7,428 nt of DNA from an uncultured Caryophanales bacterium (lineage in GTDB: Bacteria > Bacillota_I > Bacilli_A > RFN20 > CAG-826). The translations under genes and the position numbers were made by a program. A model generated the notes under the pieces. The model saw nothing but the letters and a program-made list of their open reading frames with translations, did not search any database and was not told the DNA's origin. Of this stretch, positions 1 through 6,087 are shown in pieces (positions within the stretch are counted from its first letter, which is position 1; each line of letters opens with the position of its first letter). The stretch is taken from positions 1 to 7,428 of the forward strand of contig CALAWM010000087.1 in assembly GCA_937895315.1 (NCBI GenBank), written 5' to 3'.

Positions 1-156
1 TGCCCGATAATATTCGGGTTCACTAGTCGGTATTTCAATACTTTCACTGGTCGGATCAACACTCTCATTGATACTTGATGAAACATCAGGTTTTGTGCAA
101 CCGACAAGTACTAAAGATATAAGTAAGGAGAAAATTGATAAGGGGTTCTTTTTCAC
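1..156 (-). CDS. Lipoprotein, N-terminal part only (cut by left edge)
   Basis: The 52 visible codons begin with GTG at 156, followed by Lys-Lys, a hydrophobic stretch and the lipobox LVGC with Cys at residue 20. This is a textbook type II signal peptide, so the mature protein should be lipid-anchored on the outer face of the membrane. After the Cys comes a Ser/Thr/Glu-rich linker and then EPEYYRA at the window edge. The GTG shares its G with the TAG stop of the GH43 gene (TAGTG), and GGAAGGAG at 167-174 lies 10 nt upstream, so translation is probably coupled. The signal and linker resemble those of the neighbouring GH43 lipoprotein, so a second secreted carbohydrate-active or sugar-binding protein is likely. 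The edge residues EYYRA recall the start of GH32 catalytic domains (YRPxYHF...), but this is too little to assign. The catalytic region is not visible. Confidence 0.85.
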   Translation of the reverse strand, partial: MKKNPLSIFSLLISLVLVGCTKPDVSSSINESVDPTSESIEIPTSEPEYYRA

Positions 157-1349
157 TATGCCGTTACTCCTTCCAAACTATTAATATATGGTCCTGGTAA
201 TTCTTGACCATTCGTTGCTTTTTTGTTTAGTGTTTCAAACATTCCTGTTTCTTTATTAATCACTAATTTATCTAAATACGTAACTCTCCAGTCTGGTTTT
301 GGACCTTGGGTATCATATCCGTGATAAATCATCCAATACTCACCTAAGTCATCTTGAGCAATGCCGTTATGACCAACCCCCATCGCGCCAGTTAAGGATG
401 GAACGATAACTTGATCACCGCGCTTTGGACCAAACATATCACGACCACGACTATCAAGATAAGGACCTTTGACATTATCACTTTTGGCCATAACCACGTG
501 ATAGGTGGATTGGGCACCGCTGCAACACGTGCCCGTAGAAAGGAAAAGGAAATAACTACCTTCATATTTAAGAATTAAAGCGGCTTCATAATTATTCATT
601 TCATAAGTTGTATAGCCGGCAAGGGCAACTTTATTTTCTTTTTGATATTCAAGACCATTTTTAAGTCCAAGACCATCATCAGTGAGTTCTACTAGTGTAA
701 TTAACCCACCGTAACTGCCAAAAACCATGTAAACAACACCATTATCAATAAAGACATGGGGGTCAATTGAATTTGTCACGCCAATTTCAAGACTACTAAA
801 TAGTTTGCCGTAATGTTCAAACGGGCCATAAGGCGTTAGACTGCGCGCAACGCCAATTCCGGGATTATCATCGCCCCCAACGGAAAGACTATAGTAAAAA
901 TTATAATAGTCCCCAATTTTGGCAACTGTGGGAGCCCACACTCCGGCCGAACTTTTACCCCATGTTGGGACATAACTTTCAAAAACATCAGCCTTATAAA
1001 CCCAGTTAACTAAATCAATGCTTTCAAAGACCGGTCCTCTTTTAAAATATTTAACAAGACTATCTTGAACATTAACTTCCGACTGGGTCGTATACATATA
1101 ATATTTCTTAGTTACTTCATCACGAATCACGTATGGGTCTGCTAAATAAGTTGGATCTTCAGCCCCGTTTACGATAGGATAAGTAGGATTTGCATAGAAA
1201 TTATTTTTGCTTTCAATAATAACTTCCGAACTACTTATAATATCTTCACTCGAAATTGTGGAATCACTAGGTTTTCCGCATCCTACTAAAATCGAAAGAG
1301 CAACAATTACTGTTGTTGTAAGGGCTTTCATGTTGTAGTGTTTTCTCAT
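156..1349 (-). CDS. GH43-family glycoside hydrolase lipoprotein (arabinanase-like)
   Basis: A 397-residue secreted glycosidase. The signal peptide ends in lipobox LVGC (Cys24), followed by a Ser/Glu linker to about residue 48, so the enzyme should be tethered outside the membrane. The rest fits a five-bladed GH43 beta-propeller: ADP with Asp71 as candidate general base, GVWAP at 136-140, SIDPHVF with Asp196 as candidate pKa modulator, YEAAL with Glu255 as candidate acid, and GHN with His327 plus YHGYD. The stretch CCSG..STY (275-283) then GPY.D (295-299) matches the block typical of endo-1,5-alpha-arabinanases. This is family knowledge recalled, not a search. The acid motif reads EAA instead of the usual EAP/EGP. 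Known GH43 members also include xylosidases and arabinofuranosidases, so arabinan is the favoured but unproven substrate. Start Met1 is chosen because AGAGGTGG lies just upstream; Met7 has no ribosome site. The gene is first in an operon with the edge lipoprotein and faces a LacI regulator. Confidence 0.92.
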   Translation of the reverse strand: MRKHYNMKALTTTVIVALSILVGCGKPSDSTISSEDIISSSEVIIESKNNFYANPTYPIVNGAEDPTYLADPYVIRDEVTKKYYMYTTQSEVNVQDSLVKYFKRGPVFESIDLVNWVYKADVFESYVPTWGKSSAGVWAPTVAKIGDYYNFYYSLSVGGDDNPGIGVARSLTPYGPFEHYGKLFSSLEIGVTNSIDPHVFIDNGVVYMVFGSYGGLITLVELTDDGLGLKNGLEYQKENKVALAGYTTYEMNNYEAALILKYEGSYFLFLSTGTCCSGAQSTYHVVMAKSDNVKGPYLDSRGRDMFGPKRGDQVIVPSLTGAMGVGHNGIAQDDLGEYWMIYHGYDTQGPKPDWRVTYLDKLVINKETGMFETLNKKATNGQELPGPYINSLEGVTA

Positions 1350-1353
1350 CTTT

Positions 1354-1361
1354 CCACCTCT
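1354..1361 (-). promoter_or_regulatory. Ribosome binding site of the GH43 gene
   Basis: On the minus strand AGAGGTGG is followed by AAAG and then the ATG at 1349. This decides between the two possible Met starts, since the ATG at 1331 has only an A/C-rich stretch before it. Confidence 0.8.
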
Positions 1362-1470
1362 TTTGCTTAATTTTTTTATGCAAATTGTCTATTTATTTAT
1401 GGTAAGTGGCGATATTCGACAGGTTATTTAAATTATGTAATGGTTTCTCTTCCCTTAAATATCTTGTGAT

Positions 1471-1502
1471 TTTAAAGGCGGATTGTAAGTATTTAAAGCG
1501 GA
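1471..1502. repeat. Pair of direct repeats TTTAAAG(G)CGGA spaced 21 bp
   Basis: TTTAAAGGCGGA at 1471-1482 and TTTAAAGCGGA at 1492-1502 start 21 bp apart, two helical turns, and so lie on the same DNA face. This geometry is known for direct-repeat activator sites such as those of AraC-type proteins. No such regulator is seen in this window, so the binding protein is unknown. Confidence 0.5.
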
Positions 1503-1507
1503 CTTTA
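1494..1507. promoter_or_regulatory. Weak operator-like inverted repeat
   Basis: TAAAG-CGGA-CTTTA is a perfect 5-bp inverted repeat with a 4-base centre. It overlaps the second direct repeat. Its arms run in the opposite order to those of the stronger palindrome at 1537-1552, so it is probably not the same site, and it could be chance in AT-rich DNA. Confidence 0.25.
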
Positions 1508-1536
1508 TTACTTCTTATCTAATCAAAGAATAAATC

Positions 1537-1552
1537 ACTTTAACGATAAAGT
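1537..1552. promoter_or_regulatory. Probable LacI-family operator
   Basis: ACTTTAACGATAAAGT has 6-bp arms ACTTTA and TAAAGT that are exact reverse complements around the centre ACGA, with CG at the dyad (1544-1545). An even-length dyad of about 16 bp with central CG is the usual operator shape for LacI/GalR proteins, where the hinge-helix Leu inserts at the central step. It lies in the gap between a divergent lacI-type gene and the GH43 operon, about 45 bp upstream of the lacI -35. The most likely binder is the neighbouring regulator. Confidence 0.6.
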
Positions 1553-1597
1553 AAAGTAGAATAATAATTTTTTTTGATTTTTTTATTCGAAAGAAAT

Positions 1598-1626
1598 TTC
1601 ACAAAAAGAATATTCAGTGCTAAAAT
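1598..1626 (+). promoter_or_regulatory. Sigma-A promoter of the LacI-family gene
   Basis: The -35 is TTCACA (1598-1603), followed by a 17-bp spacer and the -10 TAAAAT (1621-1626), with TG at 1618-1619 forming an extended -10. The predicted transcript starts near 1633. This rules out the longer reading frame that opens at TTG 1574, because its first codons would lie upstream of the transcript. Confidence 0.75.
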
Positions 1627-1657
1627 AGGAAATAATACTTTAAGGAATTGTATCGAA

Positions 1658-2632
1658 ATGAGTAACGTGACTTTAAAAGATATTGCCAAAAAACTTGGTA
1701 TTTCCGCGACAGCCGTTTCCAAATCATTAAAAAATAGTAGTGACATTAGTGAAGAAACAAAGGCACTTGTACGAAAAACCGCAAAAGAATTAGGCTATGT
1801 TCCTAATAATATTGCTATTTCTTTAAAAAGTGGTGGTCCCAAAACAATCGCAGTTGTCATTAATGACTTACAAAATCCCTTTTTTGCCGCCCTTTGTGAC
1901 ATGGTCTTTAAAAAACTTAGTAAGACCGATCACTCAGCGAGTCTATATTTCACCAATGAACACTTATTAACGTATGCTACCGCCCAAAAGATTATTCAAA
2001 ATAAATCATCCGGCGTCATTTCTTTTGTTGAACCTAAAGATGATATTGCCGAACTTTTTGTCTCAAAGAAAATTCCTTTTACTTTAATTGGGATTAATTC
2101 ACCAATTCCAAATATTAATTCACTTTACACTGATGACTTCTCGGGTGGACATCAAGTTGGCGAAATATTTGTGGCTAAAAAGTTAAATAAAGCCCTATTT
2201 TTAACAAACTCCTTCTCGGAAACTTCATATCGCCGGTATAGCGGGTTTAGTGAAGCAATCTTAACTAAGGGTGGTCATGTTGATATCATTCCTTTTGATG
2301 GCGTTAGTGACCAAACGATTGTTGAAAAATCATTAAAAGCCATTGAAAAAAATAAATATGACTTTGTCTTTTGTTTTAGTGACTATTTAGCGATTAAAAT
2401 AACGCGGGCAATTGATTATCGAAAGATTGGACGCCCAGTTATTGTCTTTGGCTATGATGATTTAAACCGTTTCTACAATGTCATTGAAAAAACAAACAGC
2501 GTTTCCAGCAATTATGATGAAATTGTTGACCACGGCATTGCTATTACTATTGATCAAATTGAATCCGAGAATAAACAGTTTAAATATGTAAACAAAATAT
2601 TCCCAGTTCATCTTTCATTAATCAAACAATAA
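1658..2632 (+). CDS. LacI/GalR-family transcriptional regulator
   Basis: A 324-residue sugar-responsive DNA-binding protein. Residues 4-24 (VTLKDIAKKLGISATAVSKSL) form the classical LacI helix-turn-helix. PNNIAISLK (49-57) is the hinge helix, with Leu56 at the intercalating position. From about residue 62 a periplasmic-binding-protein-like sensor domain follows, opening with IAVVINDLQNPFF and containing YRRYSGF, FSDYLAIKI and VFGYDD, all typical of the family. The length is slightly under the usual 330-340. The start at ATG 1658 is supported by AAGGA at 1642-1646 (a rather long 11-nt spacing) and by the promoter lying inside the longer frame. The gene faces the GH43 operon, with a LacI-type palindrome between them, so it most likely represses that operon and perhaps itself until an oligosaccharide binds. 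The effector cannot be read from the sequence. A terminator follows at 2659-2686. Confidence 0.93.
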   Translation: MSNVTLKDIAKKLGISATAVSKSLKNSSDISEETKALVRKTAKELGYVPNNIAISLKSGGPKTIAVVINDLQNPFFAALCDMVFKKLSKTDHSASLYFTNEHLLTYATAQKIIQNKSSGVISFVEPKDDIAELFVSKKIPFTLIGINSPIPNINSLYTDDFSGGHQVGEIFVAKKLNKALFLTNSFSETSYRRYSGFSEAILTKGGHVDIIPFDGVSDQTIVEKSLKAIEKNKYDFVFCFSDYLAIKITRAIDYRKIGRPVIVFGYDDLNRFYNVIEKTNSVSSNYDEIVDHGIAITIDQIESENKQFKYVNKIFPVHLSLIKQ

Positions 2633-3415
2633 CTAACTATTAATACTTTTCTTAAAGGTAATGTCTTGCTCGGACATTATTTTTTTATTATCAAAAAGAC
2701 TTAAGGTTTGATCAGGATATAGTGCTTCTCCGACATGGATAGTATAAATATTATCGGTATTATCTTTTTCCCATGTTACAAAAATAGGTAGAATCGGAAT
2801 ATTTAATTTTGTGGCGTAATGATATGCCCCCGGCATTAAGGGACGGACAAAAGGATAATCTAACCACATTTCTTGTTCAGGATAAATCAAGATAACCCGA
2901 TTCTTCTTCACTAAGGAAGGTAAGGCAGGGTTAAAGACTTTGCCAAGATATTCCAAATCATTCGCATAAGGTAAAACATCAATACTTTTAACAATCTTCC
3001 CAAGGGTTCCGCCCATGAAAAGGTTACTTTCATTAATGACAATACTTAGTTTATTCTTTTTCCCTAAGGTATTCGTAAGATGACGAACAACGAGAGAATC
3101 AAATGGCGAATAGTGATTGGACGTAATAATAAAGGATGTATCTTTCACTTTCAAAGCATTTTCTAATCCGACAATTTTGATGTTTTTTCCGATTTCTTTC
3201 GTCTTCTTATTAACGGCAAGGTTTGCAAAATAGCGGTTAATTTTACTTTTTAAGCGCTTTTTGCCAATGTCATAGGCGAAAACATATTTTTGTCGTTCTT
3301 CACTTGTCACGACATGATCCCCTGGCATAACTTTCGCGTTTAAAGTATTCGCGGCAATCGCTTTTTGGATATTATTTTCGACAATCGGTCTTATATCTTT
3401 AAAGATGTCTTCCAT
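2633..3415 (-). CDS. PlsC-like acyltransferase (canonical HX4D), last gene of a four-gene operon
   Basis: A 260-residue member of the PlsC/LPLAT acyltransferase superfamily, which moves an acyl chain from acyl-ACP, acyl-CoA or acyl-phosphate to a lipid or sugar hydroxyl at the inner face of the membrane. Motif I is NHYSPFDS with His101 and Asp106 (HX4D). Motif III is IYPEQEMW (177-184), followed by Y187 and RP (191-192). No clear membrane helix is seen. The start at 3413-3415 follows the upstream GT8 stop as TAG-TAT-ATG, in the same frame and without a Shine-Dalgarno sequence, so translation probably depends on re-initiation. The C-terminus ends soon after the last beta strand and is shorter than in the paralogue at 5175-5954. 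It also carries the lacI terminator in its codons, so slight truncation is possible. The acceptor is unknown, but the GT8 neighbours suggest a glycolipid. Confidence 0.88.
   Translation of the reverse strand: MEDIFKDIRPIVENNIQKAIAANTLNAKVMPGDHVVTSEERQKYVFAYDIGKKRLKSKINRYFANLAVNKKTKEIGKNIKIVGLENALKVKDTSFIITSNHYSPFDSLVVRHLTNTLGKKNKLSIVINESNLFMGGTLGKIVKSIDVLPYANDLEYLGKVFNPALPSLVKKNRVILIYPEQEMWLDYPFVRPLMPGAYHYATKLNIPILPIFVTWEKDNTDNIYTIHVGEALYPDQTLSLFDNKKIMSEQDITFKKSINS
2659..2686 (+). terminator. Rho-independent terminator of the LacI-family gene, inside the convergent gene
   Basis: TAATGTC (2659-2665), a 7-base loop and GACATTA (2673-2679) form a perfect 7-bp stem followed by seven T (2680-2686). 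The T-tract is on the plus strand only, so it serves lacI, which ends 26 bp earlier. The element lies wholly within codons of about residues 244-252 of the minus-strand acyltransferase, so the two transcripts overlap antisense. Confidence 0.85.
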
Positions 3416-3418
3416 ATA

Positions 3419-4363
3419 CTATAGGGCAAGGATTTTTTTGAAGGTTACTTCTTCTTCATGCGTAATATAAATCGCTTTCGCAAAAAGACCTTGCACTCCT
3501 TTTTCTTCTTTCGCAAGATGGGCGGCATCAACACTTTTTTTAATTCTTAATAAGTCTTCATAAAAGGGACTAGTTAAAGCCGCTTCCCAAAATTCTTTAC
3601 TATAAAGAACCCGGTCATGATGCCACGGTTTTTCAAATGAATTGTAATGGAGTAATTTTAAAGTGTCGTAGTTAAATTCGGGATCAGGTAACGGCATTTT
3701 ATTCCAGCCAATTGGTAAAAGTACTTTATCATTACGGCACAGTACATTTAAGTAATCTTGATCAGGGCAAACACTATCAAAGTTATAGGTCTCTAAAAGA
3801 TGTAAGAATTTACTTTCAATGTCATCTTCTCTAAACTTTTTAAGATTCATGACTAATACTCCTGAGTTGAAGTATTCGTGGGCGGCAACACCGACTGCGT
3901 TAGTGGCGTAGGCGGCAAATTCGGGAACATCCAAGACGAGCCGGTCATTAATCGCTCCGACTAATTTTCCTTCGATATCAGTGTTATAAAGTTCACTAAT
4001 GTCGCCCACTAAAATTAAATCAGCATCTAAGTAAATTGCTTTATCATACTCTTTGAAAAGGGTGGGAATAAACATCCGGTAATAAATGGCGACACTATAG
4101 TAATCCCGTAAGCGATAGGAAAGATTTTGATGATATTTAGCAATTAAAGCATTCATATCATAAAAGGTCACATCCATATTGTCGGTTTCTAAAGCCTTAA
4201 TCCGCTTTTGATTGTGGGCATTGATTCCGCCACTTAAAACGATAATTTTATAGTGGTATTCACTACTCGCATTTTTAATTAGAGTATGTAACGCTGTGCC
4301 TAGAAAAGGAATATAGTTATCATCACAGGCAAAAAAGATTGGTATTTCATGTTTTTTCATCAT
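3419..4363 (-). CDS. GT8-family glycosyltransferase (first of two, canonical DxD)
   Basis: A 314-residue retaining glycosyltransferase that would use a nucleotide sugar such as UDP-glucose or UDP-galactose. Visible family marks are the N-terminal IPIFFACDDNYIPFLGTAL, the metal-binding DxD in YLDADLILVGDISELY (Asp113, Asp115), YFNSGVLVMNL (164-173), PDQDYLN (200-206) and LHYNSFEKPW (238-247), whose His and KPW bind the diphosphate and metal in this family. It looks like the LPS-glucosyltransferase-type branch (RfaJ/WaaI-like), but LPS is not expected here. A charged tail of about 55 residues follows. Start Met1 overlaps the upstream gene's TGA stop (ATGA), and GAGGA lies about 6 nt before it. 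Together with the second GT8 and the flanking acyltransferases it probably builds a lipid-linked saccharide. Donor and acceptor sugars cannot be read from the sequence. Confidence 0.92.
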   Translation of the reverse strand: MMKKHEIPIFFACDDNYIPFLGTALHTLIKNASSEYHYKIIVLSGGINAHNQKRIKALETDNMDVTFYDMNALIAKYHQNLSYRLRDYYSVAIYYRMFIPTLFKEYDKAIYLDADLILVGDISELYNTDIEGKLVGAINDRLVLDVPEFAAYATNAVGVAAHEYFNSGVLVMNLKKFREDDIESKFLHLLETYNFDSVCPDQDYLNVLCRNDKVLLPIGWNKMPLPDPEFNYDTLKLLHYNSFEKPWHHDRVLYSKEFWEAALTSPFYEDLLRIKKSVDAAHLAKEEKGVQGLFAKAIYITHEEEVTFKKILAL

Positions 4364-5178
4364 AAGTTATCCTCATTTCTTATTGTTAAATATTTATCAT
4401 AGATGTCATCAAAATCATGACATTTAAGAACGGTGTGGACTTTATCAATGTGCCAAGGCTTAATATTGACAAAGTGGAATTTGGGAAAGATACGAAACTG
4501 CATACTAAAATGACGGACAATCGTATCTTTCTTTATTTGTTTTTGCTCGTTGTAGCGCCTTTTTAAAATTAATTTCTTTTTCACAAATTTATTAATCGCG
4601 GTTTGATCACTTAAAAAGACTTTTTTCTTATTTAAATAAAGCCGGGCTTTATAAAAAAGGCCGGTTTCTTTAATTAATTGCAAATTAAATAATAAAACTC
4701 CCGCATTTAAATAACGGGGACCCATAAAGAATCGACCATAGCGATCTTTAACACCGGCGAGTTCGTAATTAGTGATATCAATGTTATAGAAAGATGCAAT
4801 ATCGCCGGCAATCATTGTGTCGGTATCAAGATAAAGCACTTTATCCGGCATGCCATCAATCTTATCAAGCAATAATCTTAATAAGGTATATGCCGTATAT
4901 CTCGTATCATTATTCTTAGAATGAATTAAGTCTTGCATAAATAGAAGGGTTGTATCAACTTTTATTACCCTTGATGCTTTATTTACTTTTCGTAATTCAT
5001 TTTCTAAAAGGAAAATATCTTCATCCTTAATTGCTAAATACTCAGGATCAAGGTCTTTTAACTCCATCGTTAAAATATAAATGCTTAACGGACCATCATA
5101 ATGTTTTAAAAGCGATAAGGTGCTTAAAAGCATACCTTTGAATATTTTATGATTGCCGGCATAAACAACATTCATCAT
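4360..5178 (-). CDS. GT8-family glycosyltransferase (second, divergent, basic)
   Basis: A 272-residue GT8-type glycosyltransferase that is clearly diverged from its downstream neighbour. It starts MMNVVYAGNHKIFKGMLLSTLSLLKH, the usual GT8 nucleotide-binding entry. It then shows YLDTDTMIAGDI with the DxD at Asp118/Asp120, YLNAGVLLFNL (156-166), SDQTAIN (190-196) and VRHFS plus IKPWH (239-243). The region at about 184-217 is very rich in Lys/Arg (KKK, KKKLILKRR, KQIKK), which could hold it on an anionic membrane surface (inference). The protein is soluble by sequence. The start ATGATG overlaps the preceding stop by four bases (ATGA), with AAGGAGT about 7-8 nt upstream. Its stop overlaps the next GT8 start in the same way. 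Two unlike GT8 enzymes side by side suggest successive sugar additions rather than simple duplication. Confidence 0.9.
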   Translation of the reverse strand: MMNVVYAGNHKIFKGMLLSTLSLLKHYDGPLSIYILTMELKDLDPEYLAIKDEDIFLLENELRKVNKASRVIKVDTTLLFMQDLIHSKNNDTRYTAYTLLRLLLDKIDGMPDKVLYLDTDTMIAGDIASFYNIDITNYELAGVKDRYGRFFMGPRYLNAGVLLFNLQLIKETGLFYKARLYLNKKKVFLSDQTAINKFVKKKLILKRRYNEQKQIKKDTIVRHFSMQFRIFPKFHFVNIKPWHIDKVHTVLKCHDFDDIYDKYLTIRNEDNL

Positions 5179-5954
5179 TTTTTATACTCCTTATACGTAA
5201 TCATTTGGAAAGTTGAGTGTTTACTTCTTTCCACCATCGCTTCATATACTTTGTTTCGTAAGTAATGCATATTTTCTTCTTTTGAGAAATCATCTTTAAT
5301 CATGAAGGGACCATCAATATAGACAACCGTTTTAAGTTTTCCTTTATTTGTCGTTTGATATGTTGTCGTTAAACTATAGGTTTTGACTTGATGTTTATAG
5401 GGGTAGACAAAGGACTTATCGCCAAAAGGTCTAATCCCGGTGTAATAAGGCCAAAGATGGGCTTCCGGATAAATAACCACAAAACCTTTCCGTTTAATCC
5501 GTAAGGCTACTTCCCCCAAGAAGTTTTTCGTACTTAAATAATCTTCTGGTAAAGGAAGGGCACCCCAAGCTTTTGTCATATTGCCAAGGATGGGGAGGCT
5601 AACGTTTGCGCTATTAACAATCATTGATACTTTTCGCGGGAAAAAGGCAATGTTTGGCATGAAAGCATCACTTTGCGGATGAGTGTGATTCGCGTAAATA
5701 AATACCCCTTCTTTTTTGGACGCTTTCAATAGTTTCTTATTTACGATTTTGGTGCGTCGAATAAGTTTTACATAAATAAAGGCAATGGGGGTTAAGATCA
5801 AGCGATAACTGATGAAGTCTAAAAAACGTACGAAGATATTATCTCTGTTGTACTTATAATTACCAGAAATCTTTTTGCGGTTTGGTGGACTCGGGCCAAA
5901 CTCATCATTAAGAAGGTCTTGGTAGTAGTAAATCGTTTCTTTTTGCTTTTTCAT
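5175..5954 (-). CDS. PlsC-like acyltransferase (HX5D variant), first gene of the operon
   Basis: A 259-residue PlsC/LPLAT-type protein. The N-terminal 40 residues are polar. A hydrophobic segment at about 46-65 (FISYRLILTPIAFIYVKLI) may dip into the membrane. Motif I reads YANHTHPQSDAF. From His90 to Asp96 there are five intervening residues instead of four, while from His92 there are only three, so the catalytic pair is not the canonical HX4D. Recalled Firmicutes relatives have ANHTQPxxDAF with the same spacing, so this looks like a subfamily trait. Motif III is IYPEAHLWPYYTGIRPF (161-177), sharing YPE-x3-W-x2-Y-x3-RP with the acyltransferase at the operon end. The Shine-Dalgarno (GGCAGGGG) sits unusually close to the start. 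It heads the operon, and a perfect 17-bp palindrome lies just upstream. Role: acyl transfer to a lipid or glycolipid hydroxyl; substrate unknown. Confidence 0.87.
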   Translation of the reverse strand: MKKQKETIYYYQDLLNDEFGPSPPNRKKISGNYKYNRDNIFVRFLDFISYRLILTPIAFIYVKLIRRTKIVNKKLLKASKKEGVFIYANHTHPQSDAFMPNIAFFPRKVSMIVNSANVSLPILGNMTKAWGALPLPEDYLSTKNFLGEVALRIKRKGFVVIYPEAHLWPYYTGIRPFGDKSFVYPYKHQVKTYSLTTTYQTTNKGKLKTVVYIDGPFMIKDDFSKEENMHYLRNKVYEAMVERSKHSTFQMITYKEYKK

Positions 5955-5970
5955 AACCCCTGCCGACCAT

Positions 5971-5987
5971 ATAGTAATAATTACTAT
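5971..5987. promoter_or_regulatory. Perfect 17-bp palindrome upstream of the acyltransferase/GT8 operon
   Basis: ATAGTAATAATTACTAT has 8-bp arms that match exactly around a single central A (5979). It lies 17 bp upstream of the first operon gene. On the minus strand TACTAT (5971-5976) in its left arm could be the -10 hexamer, though the matching -35 is poor. An operator overlapping the promoter is the likeliest role. The binder is unknown; the neighbouring XRE protein is one candidate, since such proteins bind short palindromes. Confidence 0.5.
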
Positions 5988-6058
5988 CTTTTTTACATAG
6001 GGAATTAAGCGTTTTTCATTATCTTTCTATGGGAGGTCGATTCTCATAATGTGGGAAT

Positions 6059-6087
6059 TTGACTTTATGCACCTAAATTGCTACAAT
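6059..6087 (+). promoter_or_regulatory. Sigma-A promoter of the XRE regulator gene
   Basis: The -35 is TTGACT (6059-6064), the spacer is 17 bp, and the -10 is TACAAT (6082-6087) with TG at 6079-6080 as an extended -10. The predicted transcript begins near 6094, leaving a leader of about 18 nt before ATG 6112. This argues against translation from the earlier ATG at 6049. Confidence 0.75.

Larger units (their letters stand above)
1350..1657. other. Divergent intergenic regulatory region (GH43 / lacI)
   Basis: This 308-bp gap has no gene of its own. It holds, left to right, the GH43 ribosome site, a pair of direct repeats (1471-1502), a small CTTTA/TAAAG inverted repeat (1494-1507), a LacI-type palindrome (1537-1552), the lacI promoter (1598-1626) and the lacI ribosome site AAGGA (1642-1646). 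I could not find a convincing -35/-10 pair for the GH43 direction. The best -10 is CATAAT at 1432-1437 on the minus strand, with a poor -35. The GH43 leader is therefore either long or driven by an activator-dependent promoter (inference). Confidence 0.7.

Noticed and set aside
1574..1657. N-terminal extension of the LacI protein from TTG 1574
   Set aside because: The lacI promoter (1598-1626) lies inside it, and the family fold starts at the Met encoded at 1658.
1540..1746. Minus-strand open frame of 68 codons opposite the lacI start
   Set aside because: It lies across the lacI promoter and helix-turn-helix codons, shows low-complexity hydrophobic sequence with no recognisable domain, and is a frame shadow.
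2633..5954. Capsule or LPS biosynthesis cluster
   Set aside because: GT8 enzymes resemble LPS glucosyltransferases, but no polymerase, flippase, nucleotide-sugar or lipid A gene is present, and the other features are Gram-positive-like.
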